NCBI GenBank assembly: GCA_019913005.1
Contig: JAIOHL010000207.1
Span: forward strand, 1-64,000
Length of the DNA stretch: 64,000 nt
Source of the DNA: Anaerolineae bacterium
GTDB lineage: Bacteria > Chloroflexota > Anaerolineae > Aggregatilineales > J027
Direction: 5' to 3'
Every line of letters starts with the position of its first letter. The first letter of the stretch is position 1. A program made the position numbers and the translations under genes. Shown piece after piece: positions 35,139-43,398 of the stretch. The notes below the pieces were generated by a model. It was given only the letters and a program-made list of their open reading frames with translations, did no database searches and was not told where the DNA came from.

Positions 35139-36665
35139 CTAATCGCGTGAATACATATGCGTTAATTCAGCAAGACGTTCGGCGTGTTCAACCTTGAGTT
35201 GATCCGGGGTATAGCGCCACTGCCAATTGCCACTTTCGCTGCTGGGATAGTTCATACGGGCTTCGTTGCCCAGTCCCAAAATATCCTGCATTGGCACCAG
35301 CGCCAAATCTGCCACCGACATCCATGCCAGTCGGATAAAATCCCAATGGGCATCGGCGGGGTCTTTGATATTGGCATAGCGCGTCGCAAACAATCGTTCC
35401 CGTTTGACCGTTTCGGGGTCATCGGTTGTACCTGTCGTATCTTTGCGCAGATACCAGCCCATAACCGTTTCGTTATCGTGCGTGCCTGTGTAAACGACAG
35501 TATTGTTATCGTAATTGTGGGGCAGGAAATTGTTAGTAGGGCCGGAGCCAAAACCAAATTGCACAATCCGCATCCCCGGCATATCAAACTGTTTGCGCAG
35601 ATTCTCGACGCCCGGTGTGATAACCCCCAAATTTTCCGCCATCACGGGCACTTGCCCACCCAACGCATTTTTGACTGCTTCAAAGAAATGGGCTTTGGGG
35701 CCATCAATCCAGCGACCTTTGACAGCAGTGGGTTCGGTGGCGGGAATTTCCCAATAGGCCTCAAATCCCCGGAAGTGGTCAATGCGGATAATATCTACCA
35801 GATTCAAGGTGGCCTTCATGCGGCGAATCCACCATTCATAGCCGTCTTGGGCCATAATATCCCAACGATAGAGCGGATTGCCCCAACGCTGACCAGTGGC
35901 GCTAAAATAATCCGGGGGGACACCCGCTACCACTGTTGGCTGTCCATCTTCATCCAGATAAAACAGATGGGGATTGGCCCACGCATCCGCGCTGTCATGG
36001 GCAACAAAAATCGGCACATCCCCGACAATCTGGATACCTTTTGAATTGGCGGTATGTTTGACATCACGCCACTGTTCAAAAAATAACCATTGAATGAATT
36101 TCTGATACCCAATGGCGTCGGCAAGACGTTTTTGGGCAGTGTCAAGTGCGTCGGGTTCACGGCGGACGAGTTCCGTCGGCCATTCGACCCACGAGCCACC
36201 GCCATAATCCAGCTTGAGCGCCATAAATAAAGCATAGTCGTTTAGCCAACTGGCTTCCCGTTGGATAAATTCATCATACATGCGGCGGACACGATGCCCA
36301 TCCGCTTTGAATTTTTCATAGGCTCGTTTTAGGCGTTCGGTCTTATAGGCAATCACCGGGCCAAAGTTAACCCGTTCATGGCTAAAAGCAGGGTCGGGCA
36401 CAACATCGTTAGCCGTTAAGAGACCCTCGTCAACCAAACGATCCAGATTAATTAACATCGGGTTGCCAGCAAACGCTGAAAAACATTGATAGGGTGAATC
36501 CCCATACCCAGTGGGGCCGAGCGGTAAAACTTGCCAGATAGCTTGTTTACTTGCGACGAGGAAATCAATAAAAATGTAGGCGGCCTCCCCCAAATCACCA
36601 ATACCATGTCGTCCGGGGAGCGAGGTGGGATGCAGCAAGACACCGCTTGCTCGCTTAAATGCCAT
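35139..36665 (-). CDS. malQ: 4-alpha-glucanotransferase (amylomaltase, GH77)
   Basis: MalQ moves glucan segments between maltodextrins, releasing glucose. From the ATG at 36665 (AGGAGA 12 bases before) the protein has 508 residues, normal for the family; a longer frame from 36701 has no support. It begins MAFKRASGVLLHPTSLPGRHGIGDLG, the amylomaltase N terminus. GDVPIFVAHDSADAWANP, IIRIDHFRGFEAYWEIPA (nucleophile Asp), MAENLGVITPGV (acid/base Glu) and YTGTHDNETVMGWY are present. It is cytoplasmic and fits with the alpha-glucan import locus 12 kb away. It is the first gene of the malQ-hutH-hutU-DUF2254 series. Confidence 0.95.
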   Translation of the reverse strand: MAFKRASGVLLHPTSLPGRHGIGDLGEAAYIFIDFLVASKQAIWQVLPLGPTGYGDSPYQCFSAFAGNPMLINLDRLVDEGLLTANDVVPDPAFSHERVNFGPVIAYKTERLKRAYEKFKADGHRVRRMYDEFIQREASWLNDYALFMALKLDYGGGSWVEWPTELVRREPDALDTAQKRLADAIGYQKFIQWLFFEQWRDVKHTANSKGIQIVGDVPIFVAHDSADAWANPHLFYLDEDGQPTVVAGVPPDYFSATGQRWGNPLYRWDIMAQDGYEWWIRRMKATLNLVDIIRIDHFRGFEAYWEIPATEPTAVKGRWIDGPKAHFFEAVKNALGGQVPVMAENLGVITPGVENLRKQFDMPGMRIVQFGFGSGPTNNFLPHNYDNNTVVYTGTHDNETVMGWYLRKDTTGTTDDPETVKRERLFATRYANIKDPADAHWDFIRLAWMSVADLALVPMQDILGLGNEARMNYPSSESGNWQWRYTPDQLKVEHAERLAELTHMYSRD

Positions 36666-36704
36666 GTTTTTGAATATTCTCCTGCTACCTAAATCTCTCA
36701 AACT

Positions 36705-36761
36705 GGAAAAACGCCTCTAGCGTATATCAGGTAGTCAAAAATTTCCACAATACGTTTTTCC
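36705..36761. repeat. Inverted repeat between malQ and the nuclease gene
   Basis: GGAAAAACG (36705-36713) and CGTTTTTCC (36753-36761) are perfect inverted copies separated by 39 bases, in the 160-base divergent intergenic region. It may be a pair of half-sites for a shared regulator, or chance given the A/T runs. Confidence 0.3.
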
Positions 36762-36825
36762 GCGCCCAACCTGTTAAAATAGATGCGCTTATTGATACAT
36801 GCTGGGAGGAGATAATTTCTATCCA

Positions 36826-38841
36826 ATGAAACACTCTTTACGTCATCTTGTCGTATTCTTGTTGTGTTTTGCCATCTTGATTACCCCGGTTGTAATGACC
36901 AGCCCACGAGCGTTTTCACAAGACATTCCCCTGCTTAAGATCGGCGAGGTACAGGGAGCGGTAGCCGAAGATCAGGCCGAACCCCAAACCTTTAAATCGC
37001 CCTATAAAGATGACCGTGTACGGGTACAGGGTGTTGTCACCAATCTGATGATGATTGACACCAGTGGACGCCAGTTAAACCTATTTTTCTTGCAAGAGAC
37101 ACCCGAAAACAGTGACGGCGACCCGGATACCTCGGATGCCATTCAGGTCTTGATTGGCGCGAAAACTGCTTTTGATGATTACACGCCTGTGCTAGGCGAC
37201 ACCATCACAGTGGAGGGCAAAGTTGAAGAATTTTATGAGATGACCCGCCTGCGTGAAATTGCCCTCGTGAGTGTGGATGGCGCAGTCGAAGATTTGAATA
37301 CCGCCGTTCCCGCCATCGAATATAATCCAACAGGCGATGCACTGACAGTTGCCCAAATGAGCGAACGACTTGAATCTATGCGGGTATTTGTGCCGGAAAT
37401 GAGCTACACCATATCGGGCACGCATCTATATAGTTCCAGCAACGACAGCGAAGTGTATGTGATGCGTGGGGATGCGCCAGTGGCCCAACGTGAAAATCTT
37501 TACGAACGGCGTGTCTTCCGTGACACCGAAGCCTTAGACGATGGTTTAGATAATGATAACCCCTATCGTATCTCGGTAGAGGCCAACATCCTCAAGGGGT
37601 TGGCCTATGATTACAACGTCAATCTACCCCCCTACACCACTTATGAGGTTTTCACCAGTCCGCTCACTGGAAATTTGGTGTATGCCTTCGCTCGATACAC
37701 GCTACAAATTGATACCCTGCCAGAAGTGCAAGCCGGAGTCGCGCCCGACCAAAATACGCCTATTTTCCCCGCTGACCCTGCGACTCAATTTACCGTAGCG
37801 ACGTTTAATGTCGAAAATCTCTACGATTTTTATAATGATCCTTTTGACATCAACGACAATCCCGAAAATTTGGCGTTTAACTATGTGCCACGCACCCTTG
37901 ACGCCTATCAGACCCATATCACCAAATTGGCACGTCAAATTGTGGAAGCGATGCACTCGCCCGACACCATCGCCTTGCAAGAGGTCGAAGATCAGGATGT
38001 GTGTGTCAGCGGGTTGATCTATGGCACATGCAGCGGGGATGCCGATAATGCCAATGGTCTGCCCGATGTACTCGAAGATTTGAGTATCGAGATCGCGCGG
38101 CTGACCAACAGCGCCGTCATCTATACACCTGCGATTGACCGGGACAGCGCCGATACGCGTGGCATTACACAGGCATTCCTCTATCGCACTGACCGTGTAA
38201 CAATGCCGATTGCGCCAGAAGACCCCATTCTTGGCCCACGCCCAGACGACCCCAACGCCGATAAATTTCCGATGAATCAAGAGATCAGCAATCCAAAGTC
38301 CTTGAGCCGGATGTTTGCGATTGGCACGCCGCAATATGACCGTGCGCCGCTGGTAGGGCTGTTCTATATTTTCCCCGAAGGCATGACCTCACCAGAATCG
38401 CCCTATATCGAAGTCTACGTGTCGGCAAACCATTTCATTAGCAATCCCGATGCCAGCAATGTCCTGCGTGAAGGGCAAGCGGCCTATAACATCGAATTGG
38501 CACAAAGTGTGTTAGCGGTCAACCCTGATGCCTATTTTGTCATAGCAGGCGACCTCAACAACTACCCCTATTCGTCAGAAGTCAGCCTGTTTGATGCGGT
38601 GTTTAATAATCTATGGGATGAAATTCCCGCCGTATCACGCTACACCTATATCTATCAAGGTCAAACCCAAACCCTCGACCAGATTTTGGTGACACCCGCG
38701 CTGGCAAATTTATTGGCCTCCGTCGGTGTGGCGCACGTCAATTCAGACTATCCGTATCACTTTAGCGAAGATGCAACAAGCCTTTATGCGGTAACTGATC
38801 ACGACCCCGTTGTGGCAACCTTCAATTTCCCAACTGAGTAA
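36826..38841 (+). CDS. Secreted endonuclease/exonuclease/phosphatase-family protein
   Basis: The 671-residue protein starts at ATG 36826 with signal peptide MKHSLRHLVVFLLCFAILIT (cleavage near AFSQD). AGGAG is 14 bases upstream, longer than usual; an earlier ATG at 36799 would spoil the signal. Residues ~40-300 contain an OB-like domain as in extracellular nucleases of the ExeM/YhcR type (SPYKDDRVRVQGVVTNLMM, LGDTITVEGKVEEFYEMTRLRE). The EEP nuclease domain has FTVATFNVENLYDF near 322, the metal Glu in TIALQEVEDQD near 385, GDLNNYPYSSE near 573 and the catalytic VTDHDPVVATFN at the end. It probably degrades extracellular DNA or organic phosphates for phosphate gain. Confidence 0.87.
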   Translation: MKHSLRHLVVFLLCFAILITPVVMTSPRAFSQDIPLLKIGEVQGAVAEDQAEPQTFKSPYKDDRVRVQGVVTNLMMIDTSGRQLNLFFLQETPENSDGDPDTSDAIQVLIGAKTAFDDYTPVLGDTITVEGKVEEFYEMTRLREIALVSVDGAVEDLNTAVPAIEYNPTGDALTVAQMSERLESMRVFVPEMSYTISGTHLYSSSNDSEVYVMRGDAPVAQRENLYERRVFRDTEALDDGLDNDNPYRISVEANILKGLAYDYNVNLPPYTTYEVFTSPLTGNLVYAFARYTLQIDTLPEVQAGVAPDQNTPIFPADPATQFTVATFNVENLYDFYNDPFDINDNPENLAFNYVPRTLDAYQTHITKLARQIVEAMHSPDTIALQEVEDQDVCVSGLIYGTCSGDADNANGLPDVLEDLSIEIARLTNSAVIYTPAIDRDSADTRGITQAFLYRTDRVTMPIAPEDPILGPRPDDPNADKFPMNQEISNPKSLSRMFAIGTPQYDRAPLVGLFYIFPEGMTSPESPYIEVYVSANHFISNPDASNVLREGQAAYNIELAQSVLAVNPDAYFVIAGDLNNYPYSSEVSLFDAVFNNLWDEIPAVSRYTYIYQGQTQTLDQILVTPALANLLASVGVAHVNSDYPYHFSEDATSLYAVTDHDPVVATFNFPTE

Positions 38842-38856
38842 TCCGCTCTAAATGAA

Positions 38857-38884
38857 AAGGGCAGGAGATTGACCCCCTGCCCTT
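38857..38884. terminator. Bidirectional terminator
   Basis: AAGGGCAGG (38857-38865) pairs perfectly with CCTGCCCTT (38876-38884) across a ten-base loop. On the minus strand the stem is followed by four T, so it ends the amino-acid transporter operon; it also lies 15 bases after the stop of the nuclease gene on the plus strand. Confidence 0.75.
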
Positions 38885-38889
38885 CTGCT

Positions 38890-40446
38890 CTATTCATCAA
38901 GATCGGCCTGTAGCTCAAATTGGATTACAGACACTTCATTTACATCCTCGAAAAGTGGAATTCCAAGCGTATCCGACAGTAGATGCACGGGAAATTCAAA
39001 ACTGGTTGAAAGCTCTACCCTCCGTAGCGAATAGTCGTCGAGTGAAATATAGCGCCGCACCTGCAAGGCTTCATCGCTTGGAAACTCTGCCAATGTTGTC
39101 GCCAAAAAATCTACGACTTCACCGCTGGTCAACCCGTATGCTGCAAAATCTATTTCATTGAACAAGAGATAAACCAGAAATTCCGCCAATAGCCGACCAA
39201 CGAAGTCGTTGCTAAAAAGTGATTGGAGGGCAATCTCACTCGGAAAAACCGCACATGAATCAGTAGATTTTGTGTTGGCGATACGCGACAGGTTGCTATC
39301 GGCAGCAAGGAGACTTAGCCACAAGTCAGTAATCGCGTTTTCATCGTAATCAATAATCATCATCGCTATGCTACCGCCGGAGATGCTCAGGTTACTGGAG
39401 AAAATCCCAAGCAGCAGATTAGTCTCGGTTCTTGAATCCGAGGTGCAACAGACAAATGGGTTAAGGTTCAGACTGAGCATTTGTAAGTTTGGGAAAATGC
39501 TTCCAGCTTCCGTAGTATTCAAGAGGACTTTGAGGGGTAGCACATCTTTATCACGTAGTTGTTCCGCTAAAGAGTTCGCCTGTGTCTCACTGAAATCTCC
39601 GGAGATTTGCCCCTGCTCCCCAGTGATAGCGTTTTGAATGGTAGGAGCGGAAATAACCACTCCATCAAGCACAATTGCCAGCCGATCCCCAATGTGCTGT
39701 GCAGTGTAATCGGCGAAAATCTGTTGGCCTGTGGGAGTCAAAGTAAATGAAATCACCCAATTCCCGAAACTCGTTGCCTCAGCCCAAGTATCCGCAAGCT
39801 CATCCCCGGTCATAATACTATGAAACGGCGGGCCATCCGGTTGACCATTACTGCCGATTCCGGGATTTTCAGGAGGGCATAAGCCATTTAGATAACCGAG
39901 TGCAATTTGCACATCCGTCAAAATGCACGCCCCATCGGTCACATCCATCGGGGTCTCCGAAAAATCCACAAATTCCAGCAGAATGCCACCCCGCGCTGTC
40001 AAATCTGAGACGAACGATTCCGGCAAAGGTGATAGGGGAACCTCGACGGCAAGTTGATTTCCAATAATTTGTACCGACGCATTAGCGAATCCCAGAGTCG
40101 CTAAACGCCGCAATAAAATTTCGCGGGTCTCCTGTTTGGTTGTTTCCTCAACCCCCTCACCTAAGATGTCAAATAGCAACCGGGTCCCCTGCTTAACCTC
40201 AAAATGAGTGATGCCGTCGCCCTGTGCTGAGAATTCAATAGGATCAGGCAAATCAATCAAGCCACTGAAGGCGAAATCTTCAATAGCCAGCGTTGTCGTA
40301 TCCAACATTTTCGCGGCGTGGGCTTCGAGAATGGCGCAATCTTCGGGTGAGAGATCACAATCGCCGCCTTGTGCTTGGGCTGGTAAAAACCAATGGCTAC
40401 CCGCGATGATGCCAATTATCAGCAGGGGTATCACAAGCTTTTTCAT
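38890..40446 (-). CDS. Secreted SecD P1-domain-like protein without SecD membrane segments
   Basis: The protein has 518 residues from the ATG at 40446 (GGGAG nine bases before). A signal peptide (1-26, LPAQAQGG) leads to a soluble secreted protein. Residues ~80-310 follow the SecD periplasmic domain: GTRLLFDILGEG, TREILLRRLATLGFANASVQIIGNQLAVEVP, GGILLEFVDFSETP, then FTLTPTGQQIFADYT, GDRLAIVLDGVVISAPTIQ and QISGDFSETQANSLAEQLRDKDVLPLKV. All these appear in the same order in true SecD, but the five following membrane helices and the DxD-type segment are absent. The last ~200 residues are unrelated and unknown. It follows the ABC ATPase by 27 bases, last in the amino-acid transporter operon. 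Its role is unknown; a chaperone or anchoring job outside the cell is a guess. Confidence 0.8.
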   Translation of the reverse strand: MKKLVIPLLIIGIIAGSHWFLPAQAQGGDCDLSPEDCAILEAHAAKMLDTTTLAIEDFAFSGLIDLPDPIEFSAQGDGITHFEVKQGTRLLFDILGEGVEETTKQETREILLRRLATLGFANASVQIIGNQLAVEVPLSPLPESFVSDLTARGGILLEFVDFSETPMDVTDGACILTDVQIALGYLNGLCPPENPGIGSNGQPDGPPFHSIMTGDELADTWAEATSFGNWVISFTLTPTGQQIFADYTAQHIGDRLAIVLDGVVISAPTIQNAITGEQGQISGDFSETQANSLAEQLRDKDVLPLKVLLNTTEAGSIFPNLQMLSLNLNPFVCCTSDSRTETNLLLGIFSSNLSISGGSIAMMIIDYDENAITDLWLSLLAADSNLSRIANTKSTDSCAVFPSEIALQSLFSNDFVGRLLAEFLVYLLFNEIDFAAYGLTSGEVVDFLATTLAEFPSDEALQVRRYISLDDYSLRRVELSTSFEFPVHLLSDTLGIPLFEDVNEVSVIQFELQADLDE

Positions 40447-40473
40447 GATGATTGCTCCCACCCTTAAAAGGAA

Positions 40474-41247
40474 CTAGAGAATCTTGCTCAAGAACAATTT
40501 CGTCCGATCATGCTGGGGGTTATCAAACAGATTGTCAGGCGTGTTTTGCTCGACAATCATCCCGCTGTCCATAAAGATGGTGCGGTCAGAGGCGGCCCGC
40601 GCAAAGCCCATTTCGTGCGAGACAACCACCATCGTCATACCGCCGAATGCAAGGGCCATCATGACATCTAACACCTCGTTAATCATTTCAGGGTCAAGCG
40701 CTGATGTCGGTTCATCAAACAACATGATTTTGGGATCCATCGCCAACGCCCGTGCAATCGCCACACGCTGCTGCTGACCACCCGAAAGCTGACTGGGGTG
40801 GACATCGGCCTTGTCGGGAATCCCCACCCGCCCTAATAACTCCATCGCTTTTTCTTTGGAGGCAGTGTTGGCACGTTTTCGCACCACTCGTTGGGCCAGC
40901 ATGATATTTTCCAGTACGGTGAGATGGGGAAACAGATTAAAACTCTGGAACACCATGCCGACCTCGGCCCGGATGCGGTTGATATTTTTCGCGCCGTGCA
41001 GTGGGATGCCATCTACCACAATATCGCCTCGATCAAAAGTCTCAAGGCGATTAATGCAGCGCAGCAGGGTACTTTTACCCGAACCGCTTGGCCCGATAAC
41101 CGTCACCACCTCGCCCGTGCGAATATCTAGTGAGACATCACGCAGGGCATGAACTACTCCGCGTGGGGTGCGAAATTGCTTATGTATATTCCGAATCTGG
41201 ATAATTACATCGCCAATTTGTTTATCTTTTTTGGTTGGTGAAGTCAT
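40474..41247 (-). CDS. Polar amino-acid ABC transporter ATPase (GlnQ/ArtP type)
   Basis: The 257-residue ATPase powers amino-acid import. Walker A is GPSGSGKST (~53-61), Q-loop [17 protein letters not shown], signature [19 protein letters not shown], Walker [15 protein letters not shown], and the switch His is in [13 protein letters not shown]. The sequence matches the PAAT subfamily (GlnQ, HisP, ArtP) closely. It follows the permease gene by 12 bases and precedes the SecD-like gene, all on one transcript. The specific amino acid cannot be read from the ATPase. Confidence 0.94.
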   Translation of the reverse strand: MTSPTKKDKQIGDVIIQIRNIHKQFRTPRGVVHALRDVSLDIRTGEVVTVIGPSGSGKSTLLRCINRLETFDRGDIVVDGIPLHGAKNINRIRAEVGMVFQSFNLFPHLTVLENIMLAQRVVRKRANTASKEKAMELLGRVGIPDKADVHPSQLSGGQQQRVAIARALAMDPKIMLFDEPTSALDPEMINEVLDVMMALAFGGMTMVVVSHEMGFARAASDRTIFMDSGMIVEQNTPDNLFDNPQHDRTKLFLSKIL

Positions 41248-41259
41248 GGCTAACCTTCC

Positions 41260-43293
41260 TCAGGGCAATCGGGAACGGCGTTCAACCGCACGCACCATCA
41301 GCGAGAGGCTTAACGTCATCACAATGTAAAAAATGGCGACGGCATTATAGGCCGGAATCGCTTGAAATGTGCGTGTACTATAGAGACGGCCCTGCTGCAA
41401 CAATTCGGGTAGGGCCAAAATTGCAATCAGCGAAGAATCTTTAAGCATCGCAATAAAATCATTGCCCAGTGGGGGTAACACAGTGCGAATCGCTTGGGGC
41501 AAAATGACATGCCGCATGGATTGGAAATAGGACATGCCCAAACTGCGGGCCGCCTCAGTTTGCCCTCTGGACACCGATTGAATCCCAGCGCGAAACACTT
41601 CGGCCAGAAACGCCCCATAACCCACCGCCAGACCGATTACGGCCTCGGCAAGGAAGGACTCGTTCCCCAAAACCTGTACTTCAATCTTGGTCAAGGTATC
41701 ATATATCGGATGGGTAATATCCCCAATAATGCCATCCGCATCACGCATTTGCGGGCTAACCACAAACGCAAAGTAGAGCAAAATTACCAACAATGGTACA
41801 CCACGCACCAATTCGACATAAAACGTCGAGAGATGATAGAAAATGGGATTGGAAGAAACACGAAATAGGCCCATCAACAAACCAATCAATAAGGCCAAAC
41901 TAAACGCCGACAGCGTGACGATAATGGTTAACCAAATCCCCGCATTACAACCGCGTGGGTTATTGAGAGCGCAGGTTTTATAGGTACGGGCAGTGGTCGA
42001 ATAAATATCACTTTTACGCAGCGTAACAATCTTTTCCGGCACGGTTTCAATCGTGACCCCACTGTCGTTATCCGCGATAATGCGTCCCGCCACCGTACTG
42101 TCATTCATCGTGATGGTGATTTCACACCCATCTGCGTCGGTTGACGTACAGTCGTCGGGGTTGCGTATTTCTTCTTGGATGTCGCGGCGCTCAAATTCGG
42201 TGGCCTCGGCATCGCCCTCCAAAATGATGTCATATTGGCTGGCAGATTCCGTGCTAAGTCGGCCTGAAAAAGTTTCACCGCTGACGGAGACAATTGTCCC
42301 TTCATAATCTTGGCAGCGCGGGTCTTCGGAGCGGTCACATGTCACTGTGCCAACTTCCATATTGATGATCCGACTGCGCGAAATCTGTACCGTCTGCTGC
42401 TCAACCGTTCGCACCTGAACTTCTTTGTCATCGTCCCCACGCAGTTCCGTCCCAATAATCTTTTCAGGATAGACTACATAAGTAACCGGGGTGGGTACAC
42501 AATCGGGTGTAGCATTGGGAGAGCACTCCAAAGTCCCTTCGCGGCGTGACAAGATACGATTGGGACGTATGGTGATCTCATAACCATCCTCTAAATGCCG
42601 AATCCGTGCATCGGCCCGTACCCGAATCCCCTGACGTAGGCTATATGGGCGATTAAACGTGACAATTTGGCCGCTGAGTGATGCACAGTCCGGCACAGCA
42701 ATAGCATCACAAGCCAACACCCCCTCTTCCTCGCTCAAAATGTCATTCGGCGCGACAACGGTCTGTACGCCATCCGCCAAAGTCACCCGAACGAGCGGCC
42801 CAACCACCCCCGTGCGTAACCCTTTCGTTTCCACCGTCCCATTCGGTGATTCACGGTTGGCGTTTTCAAAATCTTGATAAGTGACGACTACTCCGCGCTG
42901 GCTGAGGCATCCTTCTGGTGCGTCTTCAGGGCAGTTGATAACCCCGTCTTCTTGTGAAACGACCTGTTGAATTGGAACGGTCACGCTAGTGTCATCTAAC
43001 CCGCGTACCCGCACCGTTTCGCTGACCAGTAGAACTTCCGTCTTGACCTCGTAAACAACATCATAGAGTTCATCGGTGTTGACTTCAGGGCGATCTGCTA
43101 ACCAGTCCAGAATATCCCGATCATTTTGGTCATTCAACATATCAATGCCGACCCAAAAAATGAGCAGGAACAGCAACACAGCCCACCAAGGAACTCGGCG
43201 AGCCATACCGAGCAGCAAGTCGGGAACAGTCGGAGGTTCTTGAATTAACTCAGGGACGGGTGGCGGTACATTTGCCTTAGTGGATTGACCCAT
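41260..43293 (-). CDS. Amino-acid ABC permease with a large six-repeat C-x7-C insert
   Basis: The protein has 677 residues from the ATG at 43293 (AGGAAA five bases before); typical permeases of this type have 220-400. Residues 36-52 form one membrane helix. Residues ~53-450 form an extracytoplasmic region with six units, each carrying one C-x7-C pair: C121/129, C195/203, C257/265, C319/327, C382/390 and C441/449. Spacing between units is 74, 62, 62, 63 and 59 residues. Several units share a lead-in like 'I-L-S-x-x-E-G-x-L-x-C' and 'P-D-C' or 'P-x-C' at the close. After ~452 a normal permease begins: IWLTIIVTLSAFSLALLIGL, FYVELVRGVPLLVILLYFAF, and the EAA loop EAARSLGMSYFQSMRHVILPQ. Six disulfide-closed loops are likely. 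I know no such insert in GlnP or HisM. Confidence 0.9.
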   Translation of the reverse strand: MGQSTKANVPPPVPELIQEPPTVPDLLLGMARRVPWWAVLLFLLIFWVGIDMLNDQNDRDILDWLADRPEVNTDELYDVVYEVKTEVLLVSETVRVRGLDDTSVTVPIQQVVSQEDGVINCPEDAPEGCLSQRGVVVTYQDFENANRESPNGTVETKGLRTGVVGPLVRVTLADGVQTVVAPNDILSEEEGVLACDAIAVPDCASLSGQIVTFNRPYSLRQGIRVRADARIRHLEDGYEITIRPNRILSRREGTLECSPNATPDCVPTPVTYVVYPEKIIGTELRGDDDKEVQVRTVEQQTVQISRSRIINMEVGTVTCDRSEDPRCQDYEGTIVSVSGETFSGRLSTESASQYDIILEGDAEATEFERRDIQEEIRNPDDCTSTDADGCEITITMNDSTVAGRIIADNDSGVTIETVPEKIVTLRKSDIYSTTARTYKTCALNNPRGCNAGIWLTIIVTLSAFSLALLIGLLMGLFRVSSNPIFYHLSTFYVELVRGVPLLVILLYFAFVVSPQMRDADGIIGDITHPIYDTLTKIEVQVLGNESFLAEAVIGLAVGYGAFLAEVFRAGIQSVSRGQTEAARSLGMSYFQSMRHVILPQAIRTVLPPLGNDFIAMLKDSSLIAILALPELLQQGRLYSTRTFQAIPAYNAVAIFYIVMTLSLSLMVRAVERRSRLP

Positions 43294-43329
43294 CTTTCTT
43301 TCCTTCAGAAATTTATTAAGTAAACAATA

Positions 43330-43348
43330 GGCGGGTTGTTCACCCGCC
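43330..43348 (-). promoter_or_regulatory. GC-rich hairpin between binding-protein and permease genes
   Basis: GGCGGGT and ACCCGCC pair over seven positions around a five-base loop, 37 bases before the permease ATG. There is no T run after it, so it is more likely an mRNA processing or stabilising element than a terminator. Confidence 0.45.
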
Positions 43349-43374
43349 CGGTAAATCTGTTTATTGAAACTCCA

Positions 43375-43398
43375 CCAACTAGCGGAAAAACTAGTTGG
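43375..43398 (-). promoter_or_regulatory. Hairpin overlapping the stop codon of the binding-protein gene
   Basis: CCAACTAG and CTAGTTGG pair perfectly over eight positions with an eight-base loop. The stop codon TAG lies in the stem. With the second hairpin at 43330 it makes a double stem after the first gene, a layout that often protects the upstream message and gives more binding protein than permease. Confidence 0.45.

Noticed and set aside
35184-36044. Plus-strand open frame of 286 codons
   Set aside because: It is antisense to malQ, whose catalytic motifs lie on the minus strand; no family resemblance.
37702-38334. Minus-strand open frame of 210 codons
   Set aside because: It lies inside the secreted nuclease gene, opposite recognised EEP motifs; no ribosome binding site seen.
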